A stretch of 64,000 nt of DNA from JAFDBW01 sp963723355. GTDB taxonomy: Bacteria; Desulfobacterota; Desulfuromonadia; Desulfuromonadales; BM103. Numbering within the stretch: position 1 is the first letter of the stretch; every line of letters starts with the position of its first letter. The translations under genes and the position numbers were made by a program. This document shows, piece by piece, positions 9,206 through 19,119 of this stretch. The notes under the pieces are model-generated. The model was not told the DNA's origin. It worked only from the letters and a program-made list of their open reading frames with translations, and did not search any database. The DNA lies in contig CAVRQQ010000024.1 of the NCBI GenBank assembly GCA_963723355.1, positions 1 to 64,000 on the forward strand. Direction: 5' to 3'.

Positions 9206-11818
9206 CTACTGTTGCGGTTTAGGAATGATAAGAGAAACTGGCTCGTTTTCGGAGTTGACGTAGATCCAGTAACCGATCCCGGGAATAAGAATCGCTCCTT
9301 GTTCTCCATCGCTACTTTCGAAAACAGTATCGTCCCCCCAGTCCTTGCCGGTGTAGTAATATGACCCGTCGACTATCATTTGACGGCTGACGGCCTCAAC
9401 CCAGCTGATTGGCTCTGAGCCTCCATCCTGGATCAGAACTTTTGAGAGAGGAACATTTCCGCCATAAGGGTTGGCTATCAGGTTCCAGCCCGCTTTGACA
9501 GAGATCTCAGAGGTCAGTGCATGGTTTTCGCCAAACGGCTCCATGGACGGCAGGAAACTATCGGTTGTCCGTTTAATGACATACCCTTCACCGAGAATCA
9601 CCGGGCCACCATTGTCAACGCGAGCGTAGCTGCCGTTCTTCTTCTCGCTGGGGATCCAACGAAACGACTGAGTTGTGCCAATAGCATCGGTACTGCTCAA
9701 CTGAAGAGGATTGATATCGCCAAGAGCACCGACCATATTTTTCCCGTTCAGAAACTCCACCTGGGGACCTTGTAGATCTTCTTGTGCAGGGAATTCGGAG
9801 AGAATCTTTCCCTCTGCGTCTCTGGTCTGAAAATAAAAACGATGCGACGTGACTGGGCCAAGTCGGGTTGTGAAGGAAAATGTTGCACCAGTTTCAATGT
9901 CGCCGGCTTCTCGAACCATGGGGTAAGCGTAGCCGTTCAGGATAAGGATAACGCTTGGCAATTCCCCGCCCGAGGTATCTCGCAGAACGACACGGAAGAT
10001 ATACTTCAGATCGCCTTTTGGCATTCCGTTGACATAGTTGTTAGAGTCGTCACCGCCATCTTCGCGTTCGACTCCGGGCAATCCGTTTTCCGATAGCGGA
10101 AGACTGAGACCATCAGGCACAGAGGAGTCGACACTGATCGCAACCGTTTCCGCATCATTCAGGCTGCCGTCACTAACGCTGAAGCTAACGTTGTAGCTGC
10201 CGGCCTGGGTGTTGCCAGGGGTCCAGGTGAACGTGCGCGTCGCGGCATTGAAGGTGGCGCCGCTCGGCAGATCGGTGGCACTGTAGGTCAGGCTATCGCC
10301 ATCGGGATCAGTGGCGCTCAGGGTGAAGCTCAGGTTGGTTCCTACATTAATAGTCTTGCTGCCGATGGCGGTCAGCACCGGCGGCCTGTTCACGTTGCCG
10401 ACACTGATCGCAACCGTTTCCGTATCATTCAGGCTGCCGTCACTAACGCTGAAGCTCACGCTGTAGTTGCCGGCCTGGGTGTTGCCAGGGGTCCAGGTGA
10501 ACATGCGCGTCGCGGCATTGAAGGTAGCGCCGTTCGGCAGGCCGATGGCACTGTAGGTCAGGCTGTCGCCATCAGGATCAATGGCGCTCAGGGTGAAGCT
10601 CAGGTTGGTTCCTACATTAACAGTCTTGCTGCCGATGGCGGTCAGCACCGGCGGCCTGTTCACGTTGCCGACACTGATCGCAACCGTTTCCGCATCATTC
10701 AGGCTGCCGTCACTAACGCTGAAGCTCACGTTGTAGTTGCCGGCCTGGGTGTTGCCAGGGGTCCAGGTGAACGTGCGCGTCGCGGCATTGAAGGTAGCGC
10801 CGCTCGGCAGGCCGGTGGCACTGTAGGTCAGGCTGTCGCCATCGGGATCAGTGGCGCTCAGGGTGAAGCTCAGGTTGGTTCCTTCATTAATAGTCTTGCT
10901 GCCGATGGCGGTCAGCACCGGCGGCCTGTTCACGTTGCCGACACTGATCGCAACCGTTTCCGCATCATTCAGGCTGCCATCACTAACGCTGAAGCTCACG
11001 TTGTAGTTGCCGGCCTGGGTGTTGCCAGGGGTCCAGGTGAACGTCCGCGTCGCGGCATTGAAGGTGGCGCCGCTCGGCAGGCCGGTGGCACTGTAGGTCA
11101 GGCTGTCGCCATCGGGATCAGTGGCGCTCAGGGTGAAGCTCAGGTTGGTTCCTTCATTAATAGTCTTGCTGCCGATGGCGGTCAGCACCGGCGGTCTGTT
11201 CACGTTGCCGACACTGATCGCAACCGTTTCCGCATCATTCAGGCTGCCATCACTAACGCTGAAGCTCACGTTGTAGTTGCCGGCCTGGGTGTTGCCAGGG
11301 GTCCAGGTGAACGTCCGCGTCGCGGCATTGAAGATGGCGCCGTTCGGCAGGCCGGTGGCACTGTAGGTCAGGCTGTCGCCATCGGGATCAGTGGCGCTCA
11401 GGGTGAAGCTCAGGTTGGTTCCTTCATTAATCGTCTTGCTGCCGATGGCGGCCAGTACAGGGGGATGATTGATGGCTATGATAACCGGTGAGCTATCGAC
11501 GATATTTGAAGGTGTGCTCTCGTTCCCTGATGTATCGTAAGCCGTAACAGCAAAATAATGTGTCTCGGTATCTGGCAAACCCGTGAGGCTTGAACTCAGG
11601 GTTTTTCCCACATCAATCGGGGAAGATCCTTCGTTAGCGCCACTGCCGTTAAAGTTTAGACTTGAAGAACCCTCCTTATAGTAAATCTTATATCCCGCAA
11701 CATTGGTGCTAGGACTCGGATCCCAAGCCAGATTAACCGTCTTGGCATTGGCCGTAGCCGTGATGGCCAGAAATAGACAAACTGTAAGTAAAATTGTTTT
11801 TGACATTGTATACCCCAT
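9206..11818 (-). CDS. Large secreted repeat protein (FN3 plus five cadherin-like/Ig repeats), c-di-GMP riboswitch target
   Basis: The likely start at 11818 (MGYTMSKTILLTVCLFLAITATANA) has GGAGG seven bases upstream and a cleavable signal peptide. Residues of about 25-120 look like a fibronectin III domain (VNLAWDPSPSTNVAGYKIYYK). Five repeats of 90 residues follow (NRPPVLTAIGSKTINEGTNL...WTPGNTQAG...), of the He_PIG/cadherin-like type with DPDGDSLTY. The last 300 residues are a unique region with a GWNLIANPYGG...GYWIYV ending common in surface proteins of related bacteria. I see no LPxTG or transmembrane anchor. It is probably an adhesin or matrix protein, by inference from repeats and riboswitch control. 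Confidence 0.8.
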   Translation of the reverse strand: MGYTMSKTILLTVCLFLAITATANAKTVNLAWDPSPSTNVAGYKIYYKEGSSSLNFNGSGANEGSSPIDVGKTLSSSLTGLPDTETHYFAVTAYDTSGNESTPSNIVDSSPVIIAINHPPVLAAIGSKTINEGTNLSFTLSATDPDGDSLTYSATGLPNGAIFNAATRTFTWTPGNTQAGNYNVSFSVSDGSLNDAETVAISVGNVNRPPVLTAIGSKTINEGTNLSFTLSATDPDGDSLTYSATGLPSGATFNAATRTFTWTPGNTQAGNYNVSFSVSDGSLNDAETVAISVGNVNRPPVLTAIGSKTINEGTNLSFTLSATDPDGDSLTYSATGLPSGATFNAATRTFTWTPGNTQAGNYNVSFSVSDGSLNDAETVAISVGNVNRPPVLTAIGSKTVNVGTNLSFTLSAIDPDGDSLTYSAIGLPNGATFNAATRMFTWTPGNTQAGNYSVSFSVSDGSLNDTETVAISVGNVNRPPVLTAIGSKTINVGTNLSFTLSATDPDGDSLTYSATDLPSGATFNAATRTFTWTPGNTQAGSYNVSFSVSDGSLNDAETVAISVDSSVPDGLSLPLSENGLPGVEREDGGDDSNNYVNGMPKGDLKYIFRVVLRDTSGGELPSVILILNGYAYPMVREAGDIETGATFSFTTRLGPVTSHRFYFQTRDAEGKILSEFPAQEDLQGPQVEFLNGKNMVGALGDINPLQLSSTDAIGTTQSFRWIPSEKKNGSYARVDNGGPVILGEGYVIKRTTDSFLPSMEPFGENHALTSEISVKAGWNLIANPYGGNVPLSKVLIQDGGSEPISWVEAVSRQMIVDGSYYYTGKDWGDDTVFESSDGEQGAILIPGIGYWIYVNSENEPVSLIIPKPQQ
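10120..11473 (-). repeat. Five in-frame 270-bp tandem repeats inside the secreted repeat protein
   Basis: The same DNA landmark (GGCCTGTTCACGTTGCCG or a one-base variant) recurs at about 10383, 10653, 10923 and 11193, giving an exact 270-base period. Copies differ by only a few scattered bases, such as TINEG versus TVNVG in the protein, so the array expanded or was homogenised recently. Confidence 0.95.
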
Positions 11819-11863
11819 CTTTTTCCTCCCGCAGTCGCTGAACTGAGAGCTAACGTCCAGACT

Positions 11864-11902
11864 AAAAAAAGCGCTCACCTCGTTACCGAAGGTGAGCGCT
11901 TT
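11864..11902 (-). terminator. Intrinsic terminator of riboswitch copy 1 (gene-proximal)
   Basis: Minus-strand hairpin with a perfect 10-bp stem (GCGCTCACCT / AGGTGAGCGC, loop of nine) followed by seven T. It lies between the aptamer at 11942 and the start codon at 11818, where an expression platform is expected. Confidence 0.85.
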
Positions 11903-11941
11903 ACATTGCAGAAATTGATCGGGGCAAAAGCTAGGCGAACA

Positions 11942-12032
11942 CTCTCTTCGGCAACCCGGCTGTCCTGAATTTGAGGACCCGTGGCTTTGCGTCGCCAGAT
12001 TGCTCTGGCTTTGCCCTTATCGGAGACTTATT
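11942..12032 (-). promoter_or_regulatory. GEMM-I cyclic-di-GMP riboswitch aptamer, copy 1
   Basis: Reading the minus strand: TCTCCGATAAGGGCAAAGCC, a GCCAGA-GCAA-TCTGGC stem with tetraloop, the invariant GACGCAAAGCC, then a second stem and GCCGGGTTGCCGAAGAGA closing P1. These are the conserved GEMM-I blocks in the right order. The base aligning with position 20 of the Vc2 aptamer is G, which suits c-di-GMP. It controls the repeat-protein operon starting at 11818. Confidence 0.9.
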
Positions 12033-12203
12033 TAGTTTTTAAAATGAAGATTCTATGTCATCAGTTTGCACTCCATGTCGCTGTTACCTTATGTCTTATA
12101 AAAATGTGGTTGACGCCTGTGTATCATTCGAGATCGCTTGCACAGGACCTCTAACTGTCTTTTATCTACCGCAATTGCTGAACTGAGGGTTAACCTTCAG
12201 ACT

Positions 12204-12241
12204 AAAAAAGCGCTCCCCTCGTTACCGAAGGTGAGCGCTTT
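12204..12241 (-). terminator. Intrinsic terminator of riboswitch copy 2
   Basis: Same hairpin as copy 1 with one stem mismatch (CGCTCCCCT against AGGTGAGCG), followed on the minus strand by a T-run at about 12204-12209. Confidence 0.8.
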
Positions 12242-12281
12242 ACATTGCAGAAATTGATCGGGCAAAAGTTAGGCGAACACT

Positions 12282-12372
12282 CTCTTCGGCAACCCGGCTG
12301 TCCTGAATTTGAGGACCCGTGGCTTTGCGTCGCCAGATTGCTCTGGCTTTGCCCTTATCGGAGACTTATTTA
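12282..12372 (-). promoter_or_regulatory. GEMM-I cyclic-di-GMP riboswitch aptamer, copy 2
   Basis: Practically identical to copy 1 over the aptamer, including AAGGGCAAAGCC, GACGCAAAGCC and GGGTTGCCGAAGAGA. The surrounding 250-340 bases are also duplicated (for example CTGAACTGAG at 11838 and 12179), so this is a tandem duplication of the whole leader unit. The ligand-reading base is G. Confidence 0.9.
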
Positions 12373-12782
12373 GTTTTTAAAAGAAGATTCTATACCATCG
12401 GTTTGCACTCCGTGTCGCGGTTACTTTGTCTTTCAAAATACTTATGATCGACTCATGCTCATTCAAGATTCTTCGCCTCGCACCTGAATGCGAACACTGT
12501 CCAGATTAAGCAGAGAGCATGCCAATTGACATGAGAGATGACAAGCCTTCCACAGAATCGAATAGAAGCGGTTGATATCATTGCAAGGAATGTATGCATC
12601 TCCACGCTGGTTTGTGTTAAGAAGCTGATTGGACAGTGTGTATGCACAGGTGTCGTGCGTATCGAAAGTGTGTCCATGATTGAAAAGGTGTGGTCATTTA
12701 ACCACATCACTGGTCTCTCAATGCAATTCAGTCTGAAATGTTTCACGATGTGCATCCGATCTGCATCCACTCTGGCAGAATA
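12373..12782. other. Spacer between riboswitch copies 2 and 3, no supported gene
   Basis: About 410 bases. Short open frames exist on both strands but none has a ribosome site, recognisable domain or coding-like composition. The part nearest copy 2 resembles the corresponding flank of copy 1. I see no further feature. Confidence 0.5.
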
Positions 12783-12818
12783 AAAAAGCGCCCACCTCGA
12801 TACCGAAGATGGGCGCTT
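12783..12818 (-). terminator. Intrinsic terminator of riboswitch copy 3
   Basis: Minus-strand hairpin GCGCCCA...TGGGCGC with a run of T at 12783-12787. The stem has diverged from copies 1 and 2 but keeps pairing through paired changes (CTCA/TGAG to CCCA/TGGG), a sign of selection on structure. Confidence 0.8.
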
Positions 12819-12857
12819 AGCGTTGCAGAAGTTGATCAAGGCAAAAGCTAGGCGAAC

Positions 12858-12952
12858 ACTCTCTTCGGCAACCCGGCTGTCCTGAATTTGAGGACCCGTG
12901 GCTTTGCGTCACCAGATTTCTCTGGTTTTGCCTTTTTCGGAGACATTTGTCT
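12858..12952 (-). promoter_or_regulatory. GEMM-I cyclic-di-GMP riboswitch aptamer, copy 3 (promoter-proximal)
   Basis: The minus strand reads TCTCCGAAAAAGGCAAAACC, a CCAGAGAAATCTGG stem-loop, GACGCAAAGCC and GCCGGGTTGCCGAAGAGA. It is the most diverged copy and the first to be transcribed. The base at the ligand-reading position still aligns as G, while the base before it is A instead of G. Confidence 0.88.
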
Positions 12953-13023
12953 TTAGTTGGGCTGCAAGGCTCCTTTGTCGAGACAATCGAAATTTAATCG
13001 ATTATTACCATGACTATGCTGAG

Positions 13024-13052
13024 ATTATGCTAATAATTTTGTCTGTGGTCAA
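13024..13052 (-). promoter_or_regulatory. Sigma-70-like promoter driving the triple riboswitch leader
   Basis: On the minus strand TTGACC (13047-13052) and CATAAT (13024-13029) are exactly 17 bases apart. Initiation near 13017 would place riboswitch copy 3 about 65 bases into the transcript. No equally good promoter was seen ahead of copies 1 and 2. Confidence 0.6.
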
Positions 13053-13312
13053 GTCTTTTGTGATTTGTCTTTATTTTACAGGTGCTTAATCTTGTGTCAT
13101 TTTGTGCGGCCATCGGGAAAATTGGCACCTGGAGCTAAAGATAATTAATTCCCCGGGTAACATTGTAAGTAGAAACCTCCAGCTCTCTGGCCACCCACAT
13201 GAGTTTCGGCAACCACGATGATCTAAGAACTCTAGGAGGATTGTTGTATGTGTGCCATTTAGGGCCCAAACTTGGCAAGAGTTGTCGGATCAAGTCGCCT
13301 GAATTGGACTCT

Positions 13313-14161
13313 TTAGGTGATTGACTGTCTTCCCAGTTCGAACAACCCGATCTCCGGGCGACAGAGGAATCTCAGTGGCAGGACGCTGGTGCCGACGCCG
13401 CGGCTGACATAAAGCGGGACCTGGTGTTCGCTGACCTGGTAATAGCCGGCGACGAACCGGCCTGAATAGCGTGGCAGGTAGAATGGTGGCAGGTAGGGCA
13501 ACCGGATCTGCCCGCCGTGGGTGTGGCCGCTCAGGACCAGGTTGATGTGTTCGCTCAGTTGTTCATGGGCGAAAGCCGGAACATGAGATAAAAGCAGGTT
13601 GAAACGTCGTGGGTCGATGTCCTGTTGCAGACGATGCAGGTAGTCGGTTGACGAGGGGTAATCCATACCGTAAATCGACAAGGCGCGGCCCTTGATCTCC
13701 AGGTCTGCACGTTCGTTGATCAGAAGTTTGACCCCCGCGCCGGCGAAATGCCTGCGCAGGTTTTCTCCTTCCAGCCTTGACCAGTATTCCCAGTTTCCCT
13801 GCACAGCATAGATGCCTTGCGGGGCGTGCAGCTGTTTCAGAAAGCTCAGGACCCCCTTGATATTTCTTTCCTCTTCGAGGTAGTCTCCGGTCAGGACGAT
13901 CAGGTCCGGTTCCAGGCTGGCGACCTGGCTTGCCACCTTCTTGAAATAATCATCAAAGCTGCTCAAATGCAGGTCACTGATCTGGACCATGCGAATCTGG
14001 CCGCCGGGCAAAACGGACGGTATCGAACTCTGCTCCACCTGCAGCGCCTGCGGCTCATACCACACAGTCTCTGCCAGCAAGGCCCCGGTCAGCCCGGCAG
14101 CCCCGAGGGACAGAAACCGGCGTCTGCTGATACCCTTGTGATGACGTGTGAAAAAGGTCAT
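13313..14161 (-). CDS. TAT-exported metallophosphoesterase (YkuE/LpxG-like)
   Basis: 282 residues. The N-terminus SRRRFLSLGAAGLTGALLAE is a twin-arginine signal. The calcineurin-like metal motifs are all present: QISDLHLSS (D-x-H), VLTGDYLEEE (GD), VQGNWEYWS (GN[HW]-E variant), LLSHVPAF and LSGHTHGGQIRLP. Relatives hydrolyse phospholipid head groups or UDP-diacylglucosamine. The TAT signal places it outside the inner membrane, so the YkuE-like membrane phosphoesterase role is more likely. It stands alone upstream of the riboswitch region on the same strand. Confidence 0.88.
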   Translation of the reverse strand: MTFFTRHHKGISRRRFLSLGAAGLTGALLAETVWYEPQALQVEQSSIPSVLPGGQIRMVQISDLHLSSFDDYFKKVASQVASLEPDLIVLTGDYLEEERNIKGVLSFLKQLHAPQGIYAVQGNWEYWSRLEGENLRRHFAGAGVKLLINERADLEIKGRALSIYGMDYPSSTDYLHRLQQDIDPRRFNLLLSHVPAFAHEQLSEHINLVLSGHTHGGQIRLPYLPPFYLPRYSGRFVAGYYQVSEHQVPLYVSRGVGTSVLPLRFLCRPEIGLFELGRQSIT

Positions 14162-14284
14162 AAAAACCTGCCGTAAGGGTGCGTAGCGTGGTTGCCAGGA
14201 TGGCCCGGTTGTATTATCTTATGACATTGCACCATTTGGTAATTATATAGGGATCAATATCGAAAAGGAAAGGCGATACAAGTT

Positions 14285-15488
14285 ATGGAGCAATACCAGC
14301 AAGTTACCGACAATGTCTCCTGGGTCGGTGTGCGGCACCCCGATCTGGAGATATTTGATGAGCTGTTTCCGACCCACAATGGCACAACCTACAATTCCTA
14401 CGTGGTGCGGGGGCAGAACAAAACGGCACTGATCGATACGGTCAAGGCCCCCTTTACAGAAGAATTTCTGGAAAAGATTGAGGCAGCCATCGGCCTGGAC
14501 AAGATCGACCTGGTGGTGATCAGCCACACCGAACCCGACCATTCCGGAGCCCTGGGCAGGCTGCTCGAGATGCGTCCGGACCTGCCGGTTTATTGCAGTC
14601 GTCCTTCACAGAGTTTTCTCGGCCAGCTGTTGAACAAGCCATTCAATGCACACGTGGTCAGCGACGGCGAAGAGACTCGACCTCGGCGGTCTGACCCTGC
14701 GTTTCATTCTCGCACCTTACCTGCACTGGCCGGACACCATTTTTACCTACTGCGTTGAAGAGGCGATCCTGTTCCCTTGTGACGCATTCGGCGCCCACTA
14801 CTGTGCGCGCAAGTTGTTTGATGATGAAATCCCTGATTTTTCGAAAGATTTCTACTTCTACTTCGACTGCATCATGCGTCCGTTCAAGGACAAGGTGCGC
14901 GATGCGGTGGCCAAGGTCGAAAACCTCGAGCTAAAGTTGATCTGTCCTTCTCATGGCCCGATCCGCCGTATCGATCCGAAGGCCGTGGTTGATTCCTACC
15001 GGCGCTTGTCGGCCGCGCCGCCGGACCAGCCGAACCCACGCGCCCTGCTGCTGACGCTTTCCTCTCACGGCAATACGCACACCATGGCTGCAACCATACG
15101 CGAGGAGCTAGAGGCCAAGGGGTTCAACGTGGTCGTGATGCGGATGTGCGAGATGCGCGACGGCGATCTGCGGGATGAGCTGGAACTGGCCGACCTGGTC
15201 CTGGTCGGTTCCTCGACGATCAACCGTGACGCTCCGCCGCAGGCCTGGCATGCCCTGTCGCTCTTCTCGCTGGTGACGCCCAAGGCCAAAATCGCCGGGG
15301 CATTCGGCTCTTTCGGCTGGAGTGGAGAGGCCGTGAAGTTGATTGAAGACCGTCTCAAGGGCCTCCGCTTCAAGTTGCCGGTTCCCGGCCTGACCTTGCG
15401 CTTTTCGCCGACCGAAGAAAACCTCGAGGAATGCCGTGAGTTCGCTCGCCAGTTTGCGGCACAGGTGGTTGGCCCGGAAGCGGCTTGA
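14285..15488 (+). CDS. FprA-type A flavoprotein (O2/NO reductase), apparent frameshift
   Basis: Residues of about 1-250 form the metallo-beta-lactamase-like di-iron domain with HTEPDHSG, then the partner block CPSHGPI. The C-terminal 150 residues form a flavodoxin domain (ALLLTLSSHGNTHTMA, GSSTINRDAPPQAW, GSFGWSGEAVK). The frame changes near 14675 between VVSDGEE and LDLGGLTLRF; the pieces are 14285-14758 and from about 14670 to 15488. One base repair gives a normal flavodiiron protein of about 400 residues. It reduces O2 or NO to protect anaerobes, usually with rubredoxin. No rubredoxin gene is next to it. Confidence 0.87.
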
Positions 15489-15500
15489 ATGGATTTCTAA

Positions 15501-15530
15501 AAGCTGCAAGCTTTAAGCTATAAGTTTCAG
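15501..15530 (+). repeat. Heptanucleotide repeat tract (AAGCTGC type)
   Basis: Four successive 7-base units AAGCTGC, AAGCTTT, AAGCTAT, AAGTTTC directly behind the flavoprotein gene. One of several period-7 tracts in the window. Confidence 0.6.
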
Positions 15531-15549
15531 GGTCAACTCACAGATAGAC

Positions 15550-15604
15550 AAAAAGGCGCAAAGGTTAGTCCTTTATGAAGGTCCCCTTTGCGCCTTGTTT
15601 TTTT
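15550..15604 (+). terminator. Intrinsic terminator after the flavoprotein gene
   Basis: AAGGCGCAAAGG pairs with CCTTTGCGCCTT across a 25-base loop and is followed by a run of seven T. A further CTTTGCGTCTTTGCG lies directly downstream. Confidence 0.75.
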
Positions 15605-15678
15605 AACTTTGCGTCTTTGCGTTAATTGCAGTTTTTTGGATCGTCAGTAGCCTTTAGCAGGTAGCGTGCGAACCTTTC

Positions 15679-17887
15679 ATGACATCTGAAACACAACATT
15701 TGCAGGCTGCAGAAATCGCGGTGGTTGCACCACTCGACAAGACCCTCACCTATGCTGTGCCGGAAAGGCTGGCCGGGGAGCTCAGGGTCGGCAGCCGTGT
15801 GCGGGTCCCGCTCGGGCGGCGGCAGGTGGTCGGGTATGTCATGAACCGGGTCGATCCCGGTGACACAGCCTTGAAAGAAATTCTCGAAATTATCGATCCA
15901 CACCCGCTGTTTCACGAACGTCATGCTGCGTTCTATCTGCGGGCGGCCCGCTATTACGACTATCCGCCCGGCCAGGCTGTGCGTACGGCGCTACCGGCCG
16001 GACTGTCCGCACCCGATACAAGTCCGCCGGTCCTGCGTGACAGGCTTTACCGGCCAACGGCAATCGATGAACAGCCAAAAGGCGCGCGGCAACGGAAGAT
16101 ACTCGATTTCATCCGGGCAGAAAAAGCCGCCAGCATGAGCCAGTTGCGCGGTAAATTCCCCGCGCCTCACACGGTACTGCAGCGGCTGGTTGAACTCGGG
16201 TTCCTTGAGGTCGAAGAGATTGAAAGGTTACGGGATCCGTTTGCCGAAATCGCCGTGCAGGCACATCATGCCGTTGCATTGAATTCTGCTCAGCAGGAGG
16301 CGGTCAACCGCCTTAGTCAGGCCCTGCAGGCAAAGAAATTCCAGTCTTTTCTTCTGCACGGTGTGACCGGTAGCGGAAAAACTGAAGTCTATCTGCGCGC
16401 GATCGCGGAAACCCTGGAGTTGGGACGCCAGGCGCTGGTCCTGGTCCCGGAAATCGCCCTGACCCCGCAACTGGTTGCCCGGTTCCGCAGCTGGTTTCAG
16501 GAGCTCGATGTCAAGCTGGCCGTGCTGCATTCCGGGTTGTCTGACGGCGAGCGTTACGATGCCTGGTGCCGGGTTGCTCGGGGTGACGCTGACGTGGTCA
16601 TCGGCGCCCGTTCGGCGGTCTTTGCACCCCTGAATGAGCTGGGCCTGATCGTCGTTGATGAAGAGCACGACGGCAGCTACAAGCAATCGGAAGGCTTTCG
16701 TTACAATGCGCGGGATCTGGCGCTGATGCGTGGCCAGCGGTGACCAGGCCGTCGTTCTACTGGGGAGTGCGACACCGACCCTGACGACCTACCAGAGGGC
16801 CAGAGACGAGTATCTCACATACCTGGCACTGCCTGAACGCACCGCCGAGCGACCTTTGCCCAGTGTGCATCTGGTCGACCTCGCCGAACATCGGCAAGAC
16901 GGGCTGTTGAGTGAGCCCCTGCAGGCGGCTCTGGCAGAAACTCTCGCTGCCGGCGAACAAGCATTGCTGCTGCTCAATCGCCGGGGGTACGCCCCGTTCC
17001 TGCTCTGCCACGACTGCGGTGCCACCCTGCGCTGCCCGAACTGCGATATCACTCTGACCTACTCACAGGTCCAGCGTTCCCTGCGCTGCCATTACTGCGA
17101 CTTTCGCCAGCCCCCTCCGGACAGCTGTGATCGCTGCAGTGGTGCCGGCCTGCTCCCGGAGGGGATGGGAACCGAGCGCCTCGAAGAAGAAATCCGGCAG
17201 ATCTTTCCCGACGCCAGGGTGGCGCGTATGGACCGTGACACCACCACGCGCAAGGGAGCTCATCATCGACTGGTCGACCAGATGTCGGCCAGGGAGATCG
17301 ACGTACTGATCGGCACACAGATGATCGCCAAGGGTCACGATTTCCCGGCGGTAACTTTGGTCGGGGTGCTGAATGCCGACACGGCTCTGAACCTGCCGGA
17401 CTTTCGCAGTGCCGAACGGGTGTTCTCTCTGCTCAGCCAGGTTGCTGGCCGGGCCGGCCGAGGCGACCGGCCGGGGCGGGTCCTGATCCAGACCTATGCG
17501 GTGGACAATTATGCTCTCGATTACGTGACCCGGCACGATTACCGTGGTTTTGCCGAACTCGAGCTGACCCAGCGCCAGGCCCTCGCGTATCCGCCTTTCG
17601 GACATCTGGTCAACCTGGTCTTAAGCGGCAATGACGCGGCCAGGCTGAAGGCCGCCGCAGAGCAGCTGTCTGTCGAGCTCGCCCAGGCCGAGGACGATGT
17701 CGAAGTCCTTGGCCCGGCGCCTTGCCTGCTGGCGCGCCTGCGCAACCGCCACCGTATGCAGATTCTGCTCAAGGCAAAACAGCGCGATCCACTGCGCCGG
17801 GATATAACTTTGTTGAGCCGGTTGAAAAAGGGCTTGCCGCCGGGTGTACAACTCACAGTTGATATTGATCCGGTTGATATGTTCTGA
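15679..17887 (+). CDS. priA: Primosomal protein N' (replication restart helicase PriA), apparent frameshift
   Basis: The N-terminal DNA-binding domain begins AAEIAVVAPLDKTLTYAVP. The helicase core has Walker A GVTGSGKTEVYLRA, the DEEH box VVDEEHDGSYKQSEG, GSATPTL, eight zinc-binding cysteines in CHDCGATLRCPNC and CHYCDFRQPPPDSCDRC, and motifs GTQMIAKGHDFP and GRAGRGDRPG. The frame breaks near 16738 between LMRGQ and SGDQAVVLLGSATP; the pieces are 15679-16743 and 16730-17887. Repaired length is about 735 residues, normal for PriA. It reloads the replisome at stalled forks. An error indel is likely because the gene is nearly always essential for vigour. Confidence 0.9.
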
Positions 17888-17909
17888 TGGAGAGACTCGA
17901 GGTGAGAGT

Positions 17910-19119
17910 GTGACAGTGCGTGTGTGGGGTAAATTTTTGCAGAAACTTTGGCCGATCCTGATTTTTCTTCTCCTGATGGTTTCCTGCGCCCGGCCTCCGG
18001 AGCCGCCACCGGTTGTTCCGGCGCCGGTCATTGAGGAAGGAATGTGAGGAACCGGTCGTTGAAGAAGAGGTGCCGACCTTGCAGCCGGTGACCTGGCAGG
18101 ATGTAGCGGGTTGGCAGGAGGATGACCCGGGCCTGGCGCTTGGCGCTTTCCTCAACAGCTGCACCGCGCTGCGCTGGCGTGCCGAGTGGCAGTCGCCTTG
18201 TCAGCAGGCCGCTGACATGGAGCGTGCTACGGAGGATGAGGTGCGACAGTTCTTCGAGCGAAATTTTGTGCCGCACCAGGTCAGGCAATCTGACGGTTCT
18301 GCTGAAGGTTTGATGACCGGCTATTACGTCCCGGACCTGAAGGGCAGTCGCTACGCATCCTCGGAATACCCGTATCCGCTCTATCGCCGCCCCGATGACC
18401 TGCTGACCATTGACCTGACTGATGTCTATCCCGATCTTAGTGACTACCGGCTGCGCGGCCGCCTTGACGGTCACCGGGTCATCCCCTACTGGGACCGGGG
18501 AGGGATCGACAGTTATGACCGCCCTCTGGCCGGTCAGGAACTGTTCTGGGTTGCCGACCACGTTGAACTCTTTTTTCTGCACATCCAGGGCTCGGGGCGC
18601 ATCCTGCTCGATAATGGTGAATCGGTCATGGTCAACTATGCCGATCAGAACGGTCATCCTTACCGATCGATTGGCAGTTACCTGCTTGATCGTGGCATCA
18701 TGGAACGGCACGAGATGTCAATGCAGAACATCCGCAAGTGGGCCAGAAACAATCCGCAAGAGGTTACTGCACTGCTCAACCAGAACCCGAGTTATGTCTT
18801 CTTCCGTGAACTGGACAGCGCGGTAAATAGCCCGCCCGGCGCGCTCGGGGTGCCCCTGACGCCGGGGCGCAGCCTCGCAGTCGACCGGCGTTATATCCCG
18901 CTTGGTGCACCGGTCTTTGTCGAGACGAGCTGGCCGAACAGCGACCAGCCGTTGCGGCGCCTGATGATGGCACAGGACACAGGGGGCGCCATCAAGGGCC
19001 GGATTCGGGGTGATTTTTTCTGGGGAATGGGCGATGCTGCCGGGGAAAAGGCCGGGCGCATGAAGCAGGCGGCAAAATTCTGGGTGCTGTTGCCCAAAAC
19101 CAACGAGGAGCAAAAATGA
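17910..19119 (+). CDS. mltA: Membrane-bound lytic murein transglycosylase A (MltA), apparent frameshift
   Basis: The chosen GTG start at 17910 has a GGTGAG box and gives VTVRVWGKFLQKLWPILIFLLLMVSCARPP, a lipoprotein signal with lipobox VSC. The frame breaks near 18042, within a Pro/Glu-rich linker (VIEE / EEPVVEEEVP). The catalytic part from 18050 holds the MltA barrel (GLMTGYYVPDLKGSR, FFLHIQGSGRI) and the 3D domain with the catalytic Asp (RLMMAQDTGGAIKGRIRGDFFWG). It cleaves peptidoglycan glycan strands at the outer membrane. Its stop overlaps the yqgE start by four bases. Confidence 0.88.

Noticed and set aside
10120..11473. CRISPR-like array
   Set aside because: The 270-base periodic repeats are in-frame protein domains with no spacers and no cas genes nearby.
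12459..12839. 126-codon minus-strand open frame in the riboswitch leader
   Set aside because: It has no ribosome site, runs through the copy-3 terminator, and lies in a region explained as leader RNA.
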